A stretch of 64,000 bases of DNA from Pseudomonas putida NBRC 14164 (GCF_000412675.1 NC_021505.1:248001-312000); one strand, 5' to 3'. Positions 16,016-25,174 are shown, counted from the stretch's first letter. Numbers and translations: made by a program. Notes: a model not told the origin generated them from the letters alone.

Positions 16016-17616
16016 GCGGTTCTCCAGCGCGTGGCGCGCGATTCGAGGCGTTGTCCAAGGGTGCCGAGCAGGGCGCCGACCAGGCCGATCAGGACCATGG
16101 CGGCCATCACCTGGTCCATGCGGAACAGTTGCTGGGCGCCGATCATCAGGCTGGCGATGCCGCCGTCCGACGGCATGAAGTATTCGGCGCCGATGGTGCC
16201 CAGCCAGGCGTAGATCAGCGACAGGCGCAGGCCGGCGAAAATCGCCGGGGCCGCGCCGGGCAGTACCAGCAGGCGCAGGCGTTGCCACAGGTTCAGGCGC
16301 AGGGTGCGGGCCGCTTCGCCCAGTTGCGGCGAGAGGCTGGCGATACCGCGCTGGGTAGCGATCAGCAGCGGGAAGAATGCGGCCAGGCCAACGAACACAA
16401 GCTTGGCCCCTTCACCCAGGCCGAACCACGCAGTGAGCAAAGGCACCCAGGCGAACAGCGCCACTTGGCGCAAGGCCGACAGGCTTGGCCCGAAGACGCG
16501 TTCGGCCGCACTGGAAAGCCCCAGCAGCAATCCGGCCAGCAAGCCTGCGGCGCCGCCCAGCAGCAGGCCGCTCAGGGTACGTTCCAGGCTCAGCAACAAG
16601 GCCTGCGGCAACGACCCATCGGCCAGGCCGACCAACAGCGTGCGCAGTACCTCAAGTGGCGAGGTGAGGATGTTCGGGTCAACCCAGCCAAAGCTGTTAC
16701 TGGCCTGCCACAGCGCCAATAGCCCCAGGGGCAGCAACAGGCTTTGCCAGCCGCGGGGCACAGGCCCGCGCTGCTGCTCGCCAGTGGCTGGTTGCGGCCA
16801 GTACAGCAGGCGTTTTTCCAGGGCTGAGAAGCTGCGCTCCAGCACGGCGCCGACCAGGCCGATCACCAGAATGCACAGCATCACCAGGTCGAGCATGAAC
16901 AGTTGGCGGCCCCACACCATCAGGTAACCGATCCCCTCGCTGGAGGCCAGCAACTCGACCGCCAGCAGCGAGGTCCAACCGGTGGCCAGCGCCAGGCGCA
17001 CGCCGGTGAGGAAGGCCGGCAGGGCGGCCGGCAGTAACAGGCGCAGGAACAGCAGGTGCCGGGGCAGGCGCAGCGCCGCAGCGGCCTCACGCAGTTTTGG
17101 CTGGGCATCGCGCACACCCACCAACGTGTGCAAGGTAACCGGCACCACCACGGCTTTTACCAGCACCACCAGCTTGAGCAACTCGCCGATGCCGAAGAAC
17201 AACATGAACAACGGAATCCAGGCCAGGGTAGGGATCTGGGCCAGCGCTACGAAGGTCGGCAGTACCAGCGTCTGCGCCCGGCGCGAAGCACCGAGCCAAA
17301 CCCCCAGCAGCAAGCCGCTGGCAATGCCCGCCGCCAGCCCCCAGAACAACCGTTGCAGGCTTATCCACAGGTGCCCCCACAGCTCCCCGGAACCAAACTC
17401 CAGCGCGCTCTGCCACACCAGCGCCGGTGCCGGCAGGATCTGCTCGCTCATCCAGTGCTGCCGACTCGCAACAATCCACAGCAGCGCAATCAGCACAGGC
17501 AGCAACCAGGGTAGCACCCGCTCCCCAGAGAAGATGCGACCCCTGTAGGAGCGGCCTTGCGCCGCGAATGGGTCGCGTAGCGGCCCCCCCCGATTCCTGC
17601 TCAGAACTCCATTCAT
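16012..17616 (-). CDS. atsB: Sulfate-ester ABC transporter double permease AtsB
   Basis: The 534-residue protein is a fusion of two SsuC-like permease halves (about 30-265 and 285-530), each with about six membrane segments and an EAA-type loop (LREAAAALRLPRHLLFLRLLLP and GEAARTLRLNLWQRLRL). One polypeptide therefore supplies the whole channel. Codons for about residues 10-25 (PLRDPFAAQGRSYRGR) are written by a REP element at 17543-17590, which is very unusual. Either the REP is translated from ATG 17616 or translation begins downstream, for example at a GTG just before the first membrane segment. It is divergent from atsR and coupled to atsC. Confidence 0.85.
   Translation of the reverse strand: MNGVLSRNRGGPLRDPFAAQGRSYRGRIFSGERVLPWLLPVLIALLWIVASRQHWMSEQILPAPALVWQSALEFGSGELWGHLWISLQRLFWGLAAGIASGLLLGVWLGASRRAQTLVLPTFVALAQIPTLAWIPLFMLFFGIGELLKLVVLVKAVVVPVTLHTLVGVRDAQPKLREAAAALRLPRHLLFLRLLLPAALPAFLTGVRLALATGWTSLLAVELLASSEGIGYLMVWGRQLFMLDLVMLCILVIGLVGAVLERSFSALEKRLLYWPQPATGEQQRGPVPRGWQSLLLPLGLLALWQASNSFGWVDPNILTSPLEVLRTLLVGLADGSLPQALLLSLERTLSGLLLGGAAGLLAGLLLGLSSAAERVFGPSLSALRQVALFAWVPLLTAWFGLGEGAKLVFVGLAAFFPLLIATQRGIASLSPQLGEAARTLRLNLWQRLRLLVLPGAAPAIFAGLRLSLIYAWLGTIGAEYFMPSDGGIASLMIGAQQLFRMDQVMAAMVLIGLVGALLGTLGQRLESRATRWRTA
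17543..17590. repeat. REP element inside the 5' end of atsB
   Basis: The stretch CTGTAGGAGCGGCCTTGCGC...GGTCGCG...GCGGCC is of the TAGGAGCGGCCTTG REP subtype and normally lies between genes. Here it keeps the atsB frame open, so it adds roughly 16 codons to the N-terminus. Confidence 0.7.
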
Positions 17617-17644
17617 CGGCCATCTCTCGAAGCGTTGTTAGGTT

Positions 17645-17680
17645 ATTCACTTATGGAATTAAAAAAACAATTAAGTGAAT
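17645..17680. promoter_or_regulatory. Inverted repeat in the atsB/atsR divergent promoter region
   Basis: The perfect 9-base arms ATTCACTTA and TAAGTGAAT are separated by 18 AT-rich bases. They overlap TTATGGAATTA at 17651-17661, a sequence resembling the GGAATAA element seen before other sulfur genes here. The 297-base gap 17617-17913 also holds atsR's ribosome site (AAGGAG) and a small CCGGC/GCCGG hairpin at 17875-17888. Confidence 0.5.
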
Positions 17681-17913
17681 TTCAAGAGATAAGAGCATGC
17701 GTTCCCTGCATACGGAAGCCCCTCGCCGTTGCGTTTTCCTCATATTTTCCATGCGTTTTCCGCAAGCTCCCCGCAGGCCCGCATGCCGCTTGGTTTATGT
17801 CTTTCAGTTACTAAAAAATGAAGTTTTGATCTTTGTAGGTTCTAACCAGACCTGCCTAGCTTCTGGCCAAAGCGCCGGCCTTCGCCGGTGGCAGCCTGCC
17901 AAGGAGCCTTGCC

Positions 17914-18951
17914 ATGAAAACCCCATTGCGCCACCTGATCACCGCCCTTGGGCTGGCCTTCAGCCTCGGTGCCCACGCGGCTGAACCCGCCAAGCCAGAC
18001 AGCATTCGCATCGCCGTGCCGGACCTTAGCGCCGGCAGCAAGCCCAGCGCCGGTGGCGTGGTCGATGTGCTGCGTGACCAGCAGCTGCTGGAGAAGGAAT
18101 TTGCCAAGGACGGCATCCGCATCGACTGGCATTTTTTCAAAGGCGCCGGGCCCGTGGTGAACGAGGCACTGGCCAACGGCCAAGCCGACTTCGCCTACCT
18201 GGGCGACCTGGCCGCGATCGTCGGCAAGGCCAATGGCCTGGACACCCGCGTGCTGTCGGCAGGCGTGCGTGGGGTCAAAAGCTACCTGGGCGTGGTGCCC
18301 GGCTCTGGCATCAAGACCCTGCATGACCTCAAGGGCAAGCGCGTGGCGGTGTTCCGCGGCACGGCCAACCAGCTGTCGTTCGCCAGCGCTCTGGCAAGCC
18401 AAGGGCTGACCGAGCGCGAGCTGAAGGTCATCAACCTGGACTTCAACGCCGCCAATGCCGCACTGGCCGCCAAGCAGATTGACGCCACCTGGGGGCTGTC
18501 CAACCTGCTGTCGCTACGTGAGCGCGGGCTGGTCGAACTGCCGGTCAACTCGCGGGATCTCGAAGGCGCCGGCAGCACCCAGGCGGTGCTACTGGGCACC
18601 GGCGATTTCATTCGCAAGTACCCCGAGCTGGTCCAGCGCCTGGTCAACGCTCAGGAGCAGGCCAGTACCTGGCTGCGGGATGAACACAACCGCGCGGCCT
18701 ACATCGACCTGGTGGCCAGCAACGCCAACTGGCCGCGCAGCATCCTCAGCGATGACCTGGCCAAGGAAGACCTCGCCCACTACTTCGACCCACGCCTGGA
18801 CGCTGGCTTCGTCGGCCAGCTGCAGCAGGGCGTAGACCTGGCGGCCAAGGAACGCCTGATCCGCCGCGGCTTCCAGGTAGCCGACTGGATCGAACCGCGC
18901 TTCCTCGATGCTGCGCTGAAACAGGAACAGGCCGTGCAGGCCGCCCGATAA
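17914..18951 (+). CDS. atsR: Sulfate-ester ABC transporter periplasmic binding protein AtsR
   Basis: A 345-residue protein with a Sec signal peptide (cleavage likely after LGAHAA, residue 23) and an SsuA/TauA-type binding fold. Typical stretches are FAYLGDLAAIVGKANG and LKGKRVAVFRGTANQLSF. AAGGAG precedes the ATG. It is divergent from atsBC and sits 39 bases before atsK. The layout fits capture of alkyl or aryl sulfate esters in the periplasm for import by AtsBC. The ligand is inferred from the atsK neighbour. Confidence 0.85.
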   Translation: MKTPLRHLITALGLAFSLGAHAAEPAKPDSIRIAVPDLSAGSKPSAGGVVDVLRDQQLLEKEFAKDGIRIDWHFFKGAGPVVNEALANGQADFAYLGDLAAIVGKANGLDTRVLSAGVRGVKSYLGVVPGSGIKTLHDLKGKRVAVFRGTANQLSFASALASQGLTERELKVINLDFNAANAALAAKQIDATWGLSNLLSLRERGLVELPVNSRDLEGAGSTQAVLLGTGDFIRKYPELVQRLVNAQEQASTWLRDEHNRAAYIDLVASNANWPRSILSDDLAKEDLAHYFDPRLDAGFVGQLQQGVDLAAKERLIRRGFQVADWIEPRFLDAALKQEQAVQAAR

Positions 18952-18990
18952 ACCTTCAAAAACCCGACAATGACCGCAAGGACCACGACC

Positions 18991-19896
18991 ATGAGCAATG
19001 CCGCCCTGGCCACCGCGCCACAGCCTCTCGAACTCGACATTCACCCGGTTGCCGGCCGTATCGGCGCCGAAATCCGCGGTGTGCAACTGTCCGCCGACCT
19101 CGATGCAGCCACCATCGAGGCTATCCAGGCTGCACTGGTACAGCACAAGGTGATCTTCTTCCGCGACCAGACCCACCTGGATGACCAGAGCCAGGAAGGC
19201 TTTGCCAAACTGCTCGGCGAGCCGGTCGCCCACCCCACCGTACCGGTGGTGGATGGCACCAGCTACCTGCTGCAACTTGATGGCGCCGAAGGCCAGCGGG
19301 CCAACTCCTGGCACACCGACGTGACCTTCGTCGACGCCTACCCCAAGGCTTCGATACTGCGCAGCGTGGTAGCGCCGGCTTCGGGTGGCGACACCGTCTG
19401 GGCCAACACCGCCGCGGCTTATCAGGAACTGCCCGAGCCGCTGCGCGAGCTGGCCGACAAGCTGTGGGCGGTGCACAGCAACGAATACGACTACGCCAGC
19501 ATCAAGCCGGATGTCGACCCGGCCAAGCTGGAGCGTTATCGCAAGGTGTTCACATCGACCGTTTACGAGACCGAGCACCCGGTAGTGCGTGTGCACCCGA
19601 TCAGTGGTGAGCGGGCGCTGCAACTGGGGCATTTCGTGAAGCGCATCAAGGGGTATTCGCTGGCGGATTCGCAGCACCTGTTCGCTGTGCTGCAAGGGCA
19701 TGTGACGCGCCTGGAAAACACCGTGCGCTGGCGCTGGCAGGCGGGAGACGTGGCGATCTGGGATAACCGCGCGACGCAGCATTATGCGGTGGATGATTAC
19801 GGCACCCAGCCGCGTGTGGTGCGGCGTGTGACATTGGCGGGGGAGGTGCCGGTGGGTGTGAATGGGCAACTGAGCCGGACTACGCGTAAAGGCTGA
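18991..19896 (+). CDS. atsK: Alkylsulfatase, Fe(II)/2-oxoglutarate-dependent dioxygenase AtsK
   Basis: The 301-residue enzyme starts at ATG 18991, 7 codons inside a slightly longer frame, because AAGGA lies 8 bases before it. It belongs to the TauD family. The iron triad is H108-x-D110 (WHTD) and H264, with R275 and R279 placed to bind 2-oxoglutarate. Length, ligand positions and much of the sequence match AtsK of P. putida S-313 as I remember it. That enzyme cleaves C4-C12 alkyl sulfate esters to aldehyde plus sulfate, using oxygen and an oxo acid. It lies downstream of atsR and is probably co-transcribed. A paired REP follows. Confidence 0.92.
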   Translation: MSNAALATAPQPLELDIHPVAGRIGAEIRGVQLSADLDAATIEAIQAALVQHKVIFFRDQTHLDDQSQEGFAKLLGEPVAHPTVPVVDGTSYLLQLDGAEGQRANSWHTDVTFVDAYPKASILRSVVAPASGGDTVWANTAAAYQELPEPLRELADKLWAVHSNEYDYASIKPDVDPAKLERYRKVFTSTVYETEHPVVRVHPISGERALQLGHFVKRIKGYSLADSQHLFAVLQGHVTRLENTVRWRWQAGDVAIWDNRATQHYAVDDYGTQPRVVRRVTLAGEVPVGVNGQLSRTTRKG

Positions 19897-19902
19897 TATT
19901 GC

Positions 19903-20034
19903 CGGGGCCGCTTTGCGGCCCTTTCGCCGGCAAGCCAGCTCCCACAGGTACCTCACAGGTAACTCACAGGGCAGAAGGCAGCGGTGATCTTGTGGGAGCT
20001 GGCTTGCCGGCGATTCGGGGGCGAAGCCCCCGCC
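19903..20034. repeat. Paired REP element
   Basis: GGGGCCGC/GCGGCC and TCGCCGGCAAGCCAGCTCCCACAG face an inverted copy (CTTGTGGGAGCTGGCTTGCCGGCGATTCG). The loop contains short ACAGGTA/ACAGGTAA repeats. It fills the space between the convergent atsK and sftR. Confidence 0.9.
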
Positions 20035-20036
20035 CG

Positions 20037-20951
20037 TCACAACCCGGTATCACAGGCAATCAACTGCCTGACCAGCCCCTGCGCCAACGGCGACAAACCA
20101 TACCCCACCCGGCTCACCACTCCATAGCGGGTATGGCACGCCTCTTCCTGCTCGGGCGTCAGGTCTGCCAGCTTCAACTGCACCAACCCGCCCTCGCGTT
20201 GATACGGCCGCAAGTTGGCATTGCAGGCAATGCCGATGGTGTCCGAGTGCATCACCACATTCAGTAGCGCATACCCGTGCTCGCACTCTACCGCCGGCAG
20301 GAAGTCTTGCCGCCCGCTGAGGTCGCTGAGGATCTTGCGGATGTTCGGCGGGCGGAAGGTGGTGGCCATCGGGTAGTCGAACAGGTCGCGCGCCTGCACG
20401 GCCTCCTGCTCGGTCAGCGGGTGCCCGGCGCGGCAGCAGAAGTGCCAGCGCTGTGGTGTCAGCTTGTGCACCTGGTAGTCCGGGTCGGACTCGAACTGGC
20501 GGGTGTCGGCAACAAAGAACTCGATCTCCTCGGCCACCAGCTTGCGGTTCAGCGCCTGCCAGTTGTCCACCTGAAAGCAGGTGCGCGCCGCCGGGTACTC
20601 GGCCACGAAGCGGGCCACCGCGCGCGGCACAAGGCCGCCGGCTGGCGCAGGGCCGGAGCCGAAGCGTACCACCCCGGTGGTGGCGCCATTGAACTGGTGG
20701 ATTTCGTTGACCAGATTGTGCGCCCCGTGCACCAGCCGCCGCGAATGCTCCAGCACCAGCAAGCCCTGGCGGGTCGGCGCCAGCTCTTTGCTCGCGCGGT
20801 CCACCAGCCGGCAGCCGATGTTGTGCTCCAGGGTCTGGATGCTGCGGCTGAAGGCCGATTGCGACAGGTTCACGGCCGCCGCAGCGGCCACGAAACTGCG
20901 GTGCTCGACAAGGGCGATGTAGTGACGCAACTGACGCAGATCGATATGCAT
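20037..20951 (-). CDS. sftR: LysR family regulator SftR
   Basis: The 304-residue LysR-type regulator has an N-terminal helix-turn-helix (residues about 4-62, including SFVAAAAAVNLSQSAFSRSI) and a periplasmic-binding-like effector domain. It is divergent from a TonB receptor and arylsulfotransferase pair and lies beside atsRK. In P. putida S-313 the LysR protein at this position, SftR, controls sulfate-ester metabolism. By analogy it would activate sftP-astA and the ats genes when sulfate is low. The start at 20951 has only a distant AAGG, so the exact N-terminus is less certain. Confidence 0.82.
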   Translation of the reverse strand: MHIDLRQLRHYIALVEHRSFVAAAAAVNLSQSAFSRSIQTLEHNIGCRLVDRASKELAPTRQGLLVLEHSRRLVHGAHNLVNEIHQFNGATTGVVRFGSGPAPAGGLVPRAVARFVAEYPAARTCFQVDNWQALNRKLVAEEIEFFVADTRQFESDPDYQVHKLTPQRWHFCCRAGHPLTEQEAVQARDLFDYPMATTFRPPNIRKILSDLSGRQDFLPAVECEHGYALLNVVMHSDTIGIACNANLRPYQREGGLVQLKLADLTPEQEEACHTRYGVVSRVGYGLSPLAQGLVRQLIACDTGL

Positions 20952-21143
20952 TTTTTACATTAAAACCTTCGGTCAAATGCAATTGCTGACAAGGGTGAGT
21001 CCCCTTATAAAGGGTGTTACTTATTCCACTAAATATGAATTGCAAATATTTATATTACTTAAAAGAATATAAGCCCGACTGATCGCGATTCGGTTCCGCC
21101 AACGGAAATGCTCGCCAGGGCCCACGCCTCAAGGAGCATTTGC
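20952..21143. promoter_or_regulatory. sftR-sftP divergent promoter region
   Basis: This AT-rich 192-base gap holds the inverted repeat AAATAT-N9-ATATTT at 21031-21051 and a TTATTCC (GGAATAA on the other strand) at 21021-21027. These are plausible LysR and CysB-type sites respectively. The sftP ribosome site AAGGAG is at 21131-21136. Specific binding is inference. Confidence 0.55.
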
Positions 21144-23480
21144 ATGTCCGGACTTTCCAGTTGGCCTGCGCGCGCGTCGCGTTTCACCTTGCAACCCTTG
21201 GCCGCCGGCGTGTTGCTGGCGGTGTCATCTGGCAGCTTCGCCGAAGAGCCGGTCAGCGCCACCCCGGCGGTAGAGCAGGAAGCCAAGCTCGGCACCGTCA
21301 CCGTCAATGCCCGCCGCCGCGAAGAAACCGCGCAAAGCGTGCCCACGCCCATCAGCGTGCTCGACAGCGAAACCCTGGAAACCCAGCGCATCTACCGCGT
21401 GCAGGATTTGCAACAGCTGGTGCCCAGCACCAACGTCGCCTACGTGCATGCACGCCAGTCGAGCATCTCGATCCGTGGCCTGGGCAACAACCCGGCCAGC
21501 GATGGCCTGGAAGGCAGCGTCGGCATCTACCTGGACAACGTCTACCTCGGCCGCCCGGGCATGGCGGTTTTCGACCTGCTGGATGTGGAGCAGCTGGAAG
21601 TGTTGCGCGGCCCGCAGGGCACGCTGTTCGGCAAGAACACCACGGCCGGCGTGCTCAACATCAACACGCGCAAGCCCACCTTCCACCGCGAAGGCAGCAT
21701 CCAGCAGTCGATTGGCGAAGACGGCTATCTGCAAACCCAGGGCAGCTTTTCGGGGCCGATCAGCGAGACCTTGGCCGGACGCATTAGTGCTTACCGCACC
21801 GAAGACGACGGCTATGTGAAGAACATCCACAACGGTGACGACCTCAACGGCGGCAAGCGCCAGGGTTTTCGCACCCAGCTGCTGTTCAAGCCCAGCGACA
21901 CCTTCAACCTGCGCTGGATTGGCGAATACAACGAAGAAGACTCCAATAACGGCATCCTCAGCCTGTACAGCACCGGCCCCACCATCAATGGCGTCAACCG
22001 CTACGAAAGCCTGGCCGCTCAGGCGGGCGCGACGCTGGTGTCGGGCAAGGACCGCAAGGTCAATTTCGACGCCGACCAGCAGGTGACGGTGTTCCAGGGC
22101 GGCACCTCGGTGGAAGCCAACTGGAATTTGCCCAACGACTTCACCCTGACCTCGATCACTGCCTACCGCTGGTGGGACTTTACCCCGCGCAACGACGATG
22201 GCCTGGACGTGCCGGTGTTCTACAGCGCCGGGGTATCGGTACGCGACAAGCAGTACTCGCAGGAAATCCGCCTGGCTTCGCCTACCGGTGGCGCCTTCGA
22301 CTACGTGCTGGGTGCCTATTACTTCAAGCAGGACCTGGACAACAAATCCTTCACTTACTACGGGCCGCAGGCGGATGTCTGGAACCTCACCCCGGCCGGT
22401 GCGCTGAACAACGTCAACACCATCGGCGACGGGCACATCGATACCGACAGCTATGCGCTGTTCGCCCAGGGCACCTGGCATGTCACCGACCGCCTGGACT
22501 TCACCGCTGGCATCCGCGGTACCTATGAAGAGAAGAGCGCGTGGGTGACCCGCGATGCGCCTGAAGGTGGTGCTGCAGTAACCGGGGCCGCTGCCACCGC
22601 GCGCCAGGCCCGGATAGGAGCCTACGATTCGGGCGACCTCAACCAGTACAGCTTCAGCCCTTCCGGCCTGTTGGGGCTGAGCTACCGCTTCAACGAACAA
22701 CTGCTGGGCTACGCCACCCTGACCCACGGCGAAAAGTCGGGTGGCGTCAACCTTACCGTCGGCGCTGCACCACGGCTGGGCACCGATTCGCTGCTGGTGG
22801 GAACCGAGCGGGTCAACAACGCCGAACTGGGCCTGAAAAGCACGCTGTTCGACGGCCGCCTGCAACTCAACAGCAACCTGTTCTGGGCCGAAGTACACGG
22901 CTACCAGGCCAACGTCTACGACCAGATCAACCGCGTGCAGTACCTGGCCAACGCCGGCAGCGTGCGCTCGCGTGGCCTGGAGTTCGAAGCCACGGCGCTG
23001 CCGATCCGTGGCCTCACGGTCAACTTCAACGGCTCTTGGAACGACGTGCGTTACACCGAGTACAAGGATGCCCCATGCCCGCCTGAGGTGAGCCTGGCCA
23101 ATGCCACCGCCACCTGCGACCTGTCCGGCCACCAGGTGGTCGGCGCCTCCAAGTACATTGCCAACCTCAACACCCAGTACAAGTGGCAGGCCACCCAGCA
23201 CGTCGAGCCCTACGTCACTGCCAGCTACGCCTTCCGCTCGAAGGCCGTGGGCACCATCGACGATTCCGATTTCGGCCAGATCCCCAGCTATGCGCTGGTC
23301 AACCTTTCCGCCGGTGTGCGCCTGGACCAGGGCGATGGCGTGGTCGACCTGTCGCTGTGGGTGAAAAACGCCGGCGACAAAACCTACTTCACCAGCCTGT
23401 GGAACTCCGCCAACGGTGGCTATGCCGGCGTGCTCGGCACCCCGCGCACCTTCGGCGCCACCGCCCGTTACGACTTCTGA
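21144..23480 (+). CDS. sftP: TonB-dependent outer membrane receptor SftP
   Basis: A 778-residue TonB-dependent receptor. ATG 21144 is preferred over 21108 because AAGGAG stands 7 bases before it. A signal peptide (through about LAVSSGSFAEE) comes first, then a TonB-box-like region (LGTVTVNARR). The plug domain carries SSISIRGLGNNPAS and EVLRGPQGTLFGKNTTAGVLN, and a 22-strand barrel ends in the typical aromatic YDF. It is probably the outer-membrane gate for sulfate esters. Location between sftR and astA supports this; the substrate has not been shown by the sequence itself. Confidence 0.87.
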   Translation: MSGLSSWPARASRFTLQPLAAGVLLAVSSGSFAEEPVSATPAVEQEAKLGTVTVNARRREETAQSVPTPISVLDSETLETQRIYRVQDLQQLVPSTNVAYVHARQSSISIRGLGNNPASDGLEGSVGIYLDNVYLGRPGMAVFDLLDVEQLEVLRGPQGTLFGKNTTAGVLNINTRKPTFHREGSIQQSIGEDGYLQTQGSFSGPISETLAGRISAYRTEDDGYVKNIHNGDDLNGGKRQGFRTQLLFKPSDTFNLRWIGEYNEEDSNNGILSLYSTGPTINGVNRYESLAAQAGATLVSGKDRKVNFDADQQVTVFQGGTSVEANWNLPNDFTLTSITAYRWWDFTPRNDDGLDVPVFYSAGVSVRDKQYSQEIRLASPTGGAFDYVLGAYYFKQDLDNKSFTYYGPQADVWNLTPAGALNNVNTIGDGHIDTDSYALFAQGTWHVTDRLDFTAGIRGTYEEKSAWVTRDAPEGGAAVTGAAATARQARIGAYDSGDLNQYSFSPSGLLGLSYRFNEQLLGYATLTHGEKSGGVNLTVGAAPRLGTDSLLVGTERVNNAELGLKSTLFDGRLQLNSNLFWAEVHGYQANVYDQINRVQYLANAGSVRSRGLEFEATALPIRGLTVNFNGSWNDVRYTEYKDAPCPPEVSLANATATCDLSGHQVVGASKYIANLNTQYKWQATQHVEPYVTASYAFRSKAVGTIDDSDFGQIPSYALVNLSAGVRLDQGDGVVDLSLWVKNAGDKTYFTSLWNSANGGYAGVLGTPRTFGATARYDF

Positions 23481-23497
23481 GCACAAGGAGCTTTGCC

Positions 23498-25174
23498 ATG
23501 AATGCCAAGACCGAAACCCCTGCACTGCCTGAAGGCGCCTGCCTTACTGCGAAAGTCCCGGAGCGCGACCAAGCGCTGCTCGGGGACGTAGTGGTCAACC
23601 CGTACCGCCTTGCGCCGCTGACCGCGATCATCCGCGACGGTGGGCGCAGCCTGAGTGATGCGCATGTGCGTGTGCAGGGGCGTGGCGAGCGCGGTGTGGA
23701 CATTGTCTATGACGTGTCTGACCGTTCGTTGTGGACCTACGGCGGCATCCCGGTATTCGGGCTGTACCCGGACTACGTCAACCAGGTCGAGGTGACCTAC
23801 AAGCTCGACGGCGAGCGCATTCGCGAGCAGTACCAGATCTACGCCCCGGCCGTGCGCCTGCCGGTGGTGGCCAGGCAGACCGCCGCGTTGCCAGAAGTGC
23901 AGCCGGTCAAGGTGGCGCCAGGCTTTGAAAAGCGCCTGTACCTGTTCAACCACCTGCAAGGTGACATCCCGGGGGGGCGCGCCTTCAAGTGGAATGCCCT
24001 GGGTGGCGCAGCGGAATGGGACCAGGTGGGCAACAACTGGATTGCCGACAGCAATGGCGATGTGCGCTGGTACCTGGACATCGAGCAGATCCACGACTCC
24101 AACCGCCGCGACGGCCTGGGCGGCACCATGGGCTTCCAGCAGACCCGCGACGGCAAGCTGATCTGGGGCCAGGGCCAGACCTACTCCAAGTACGACCTGC
24201 TGGGCCGGCGCATCTGGCAGCGCAGCCTGCCCGACAAATTCGCCGACTTTTCCCACGAAATCCGCGAAACCGCCAACGGCACCTACCTGCTGCGGGTGGG
24301 CACCAGCGACTACCGCCGCCCCGACGGCAAGCGTGTGCGTTCGATTCGCGACCACATCATCGAGGTCAGCGAAGCCGGGGATGTACTGGACTTCTGGGAC
24401 CTCAACCAGATCCTCGACCCGTACCGCGGCGATTTGCTGGAAACCCTCGGCAAGGCAGCGATCCAGTTGCCCGAAGGGGTGCAGAAGCAGGACGACCGCC
24501 TGGCTAACGAGCTGGCCGAGGGTAACCTGCCCTTTGGTGACACCCCAGGGGTGGGTACCGGGCGCAACTGGGCACACGTCAATGCCATCGATTACGACGC
24601 AGATGACGACAGCATCATCGTTTCAGCACGGCATCAGGGCGTGGTGAAGATTGGTCGTGACAAGCAGGTGAAGTGGATTCTTGCCTCGCCCCAAGGCTGG
24701 CCTGAGCGCCTGCGCGACAAAGTGCTGACGCCGGTTGCGAGCGAAAACTTCGACTGGTCGTGGACCCAGCACACCGCCTGGCTGACTGGCAAAGGCACGC
24801 TGACCGTGTTCGACAACGGCTGGGGGCGCGACTTTGCGCCGACCAAGCTTGCCGGCAACTACAGCCGGGCGGTGGAGTACCGCATCGACGAAGCCAAGGG
24901 CACGGTCGAGCAGGTATGGGAGTATGGCAAGGAGCGCGGCGACGAGTGGTACAGCCCGGTGACCTCGGTGGTGGCCTACCGGCCAGAGACCGACACCCAG
25001 TTCATTTACTCGGCTTCGGTGAACTTCCTCACCCCCGAGAAACTGACCACCACCGTGCTCAACGAGGTGCGACGCGGGACCCAGGAGGTGCTGGTGGAGC
25101 TGAAGGTGCACAGTCGGCAGCCGGGCAGTGTCGGCTACCGGGCACTGGTGATCGACCTGGCCAAGGCATTCTGA
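23498..25174 (+). CDS. astA: Arylsulfotransferase AstA
   Basis: The 558-residue protein starts at ATG 23498, 7 bases after AAGGAG and 17 bases after sftP. An upstream in-frame extension through sftP is rejected. It belongs to the ASST family of PAPS-independent aryl sulfotransferases. Repeated blade-like motifs include GLYPDYVNQVEVTYKLDG, TRDGKLIWGQG and WAHVNAIDYDADDDSIIVS, where the conserved H-x-N-x-I/D pattern resembles the catalytic histidine region. No signal peptide is seen, so it is probably cytoplasmic, unlike the periplasmic enterobacterial ASST. It would move sulfate groups from aryl esters to phenolic acceptors. A weak GGGAGG/CCTCCC hairpin follows at about 25188-25209. Confidence 0.87.
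   Translation: MNAKTETPALPEGACLTAKVPERDQALLGDVVVNPYRLAPLTAIIRDGGRSLSDAHVRVQGRGERGVDIVYDVSDRSLWTYGGIPVFGLYPDYVNQVEVTYKLDGERIREQYQIYAPAVRLPVVARQTAALPEVQPVKVAPGFEKRLYLFNHLQGDIPGGRAFKWNALGGAAEWDQVGNNWIADSNGDVRWYLDIEQIHDSNRRDGLGGTMGFQQTRDGKLIWGQGQTYSKYDLLGRRIWQRSLPDKFADFSHEIRETANGTYLLRVGTSDYRRPDGKRVRSIRDHIIEVSEAGDVLDFWDLNQILDPYRGDLLETLGKAAIQLPEGVQKQDDRLANELAEGNLPFGDTPGVGTGRNWAHVNAIDYDADDDSIIVSARHQGVVKIGRDKQVKWILASPQGWPERLRDKVLTPVASENFDWSWTQHTAWLTGKGTLTVFDNGWGRDFAPTKLAGNYSRAVEYRIDEAKGTVEQVWEYGKERGDEWYSPVTSVVAYRPETDTQFIYSASVNFLTPEKLTTTVLNEVRRGTQEVLVELKVHSRQPGSVGYRALVIDLAKAF

Noticed and set aside
23183..23497. AstA extended upstream through the end of sftP
   Set aside because: AAGGAG followed by ATG 23498 gives a normal start 17 bases after the sftP stop; the extension is antisense-like sequence inside sftP.
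21225..23525. A 766-codon open frame opposite sftP
   Set aside because: sftP has clear TonB-receptor motifs across the same bases. The reverse frame has none and is compositionally typical of an antisense shadow.
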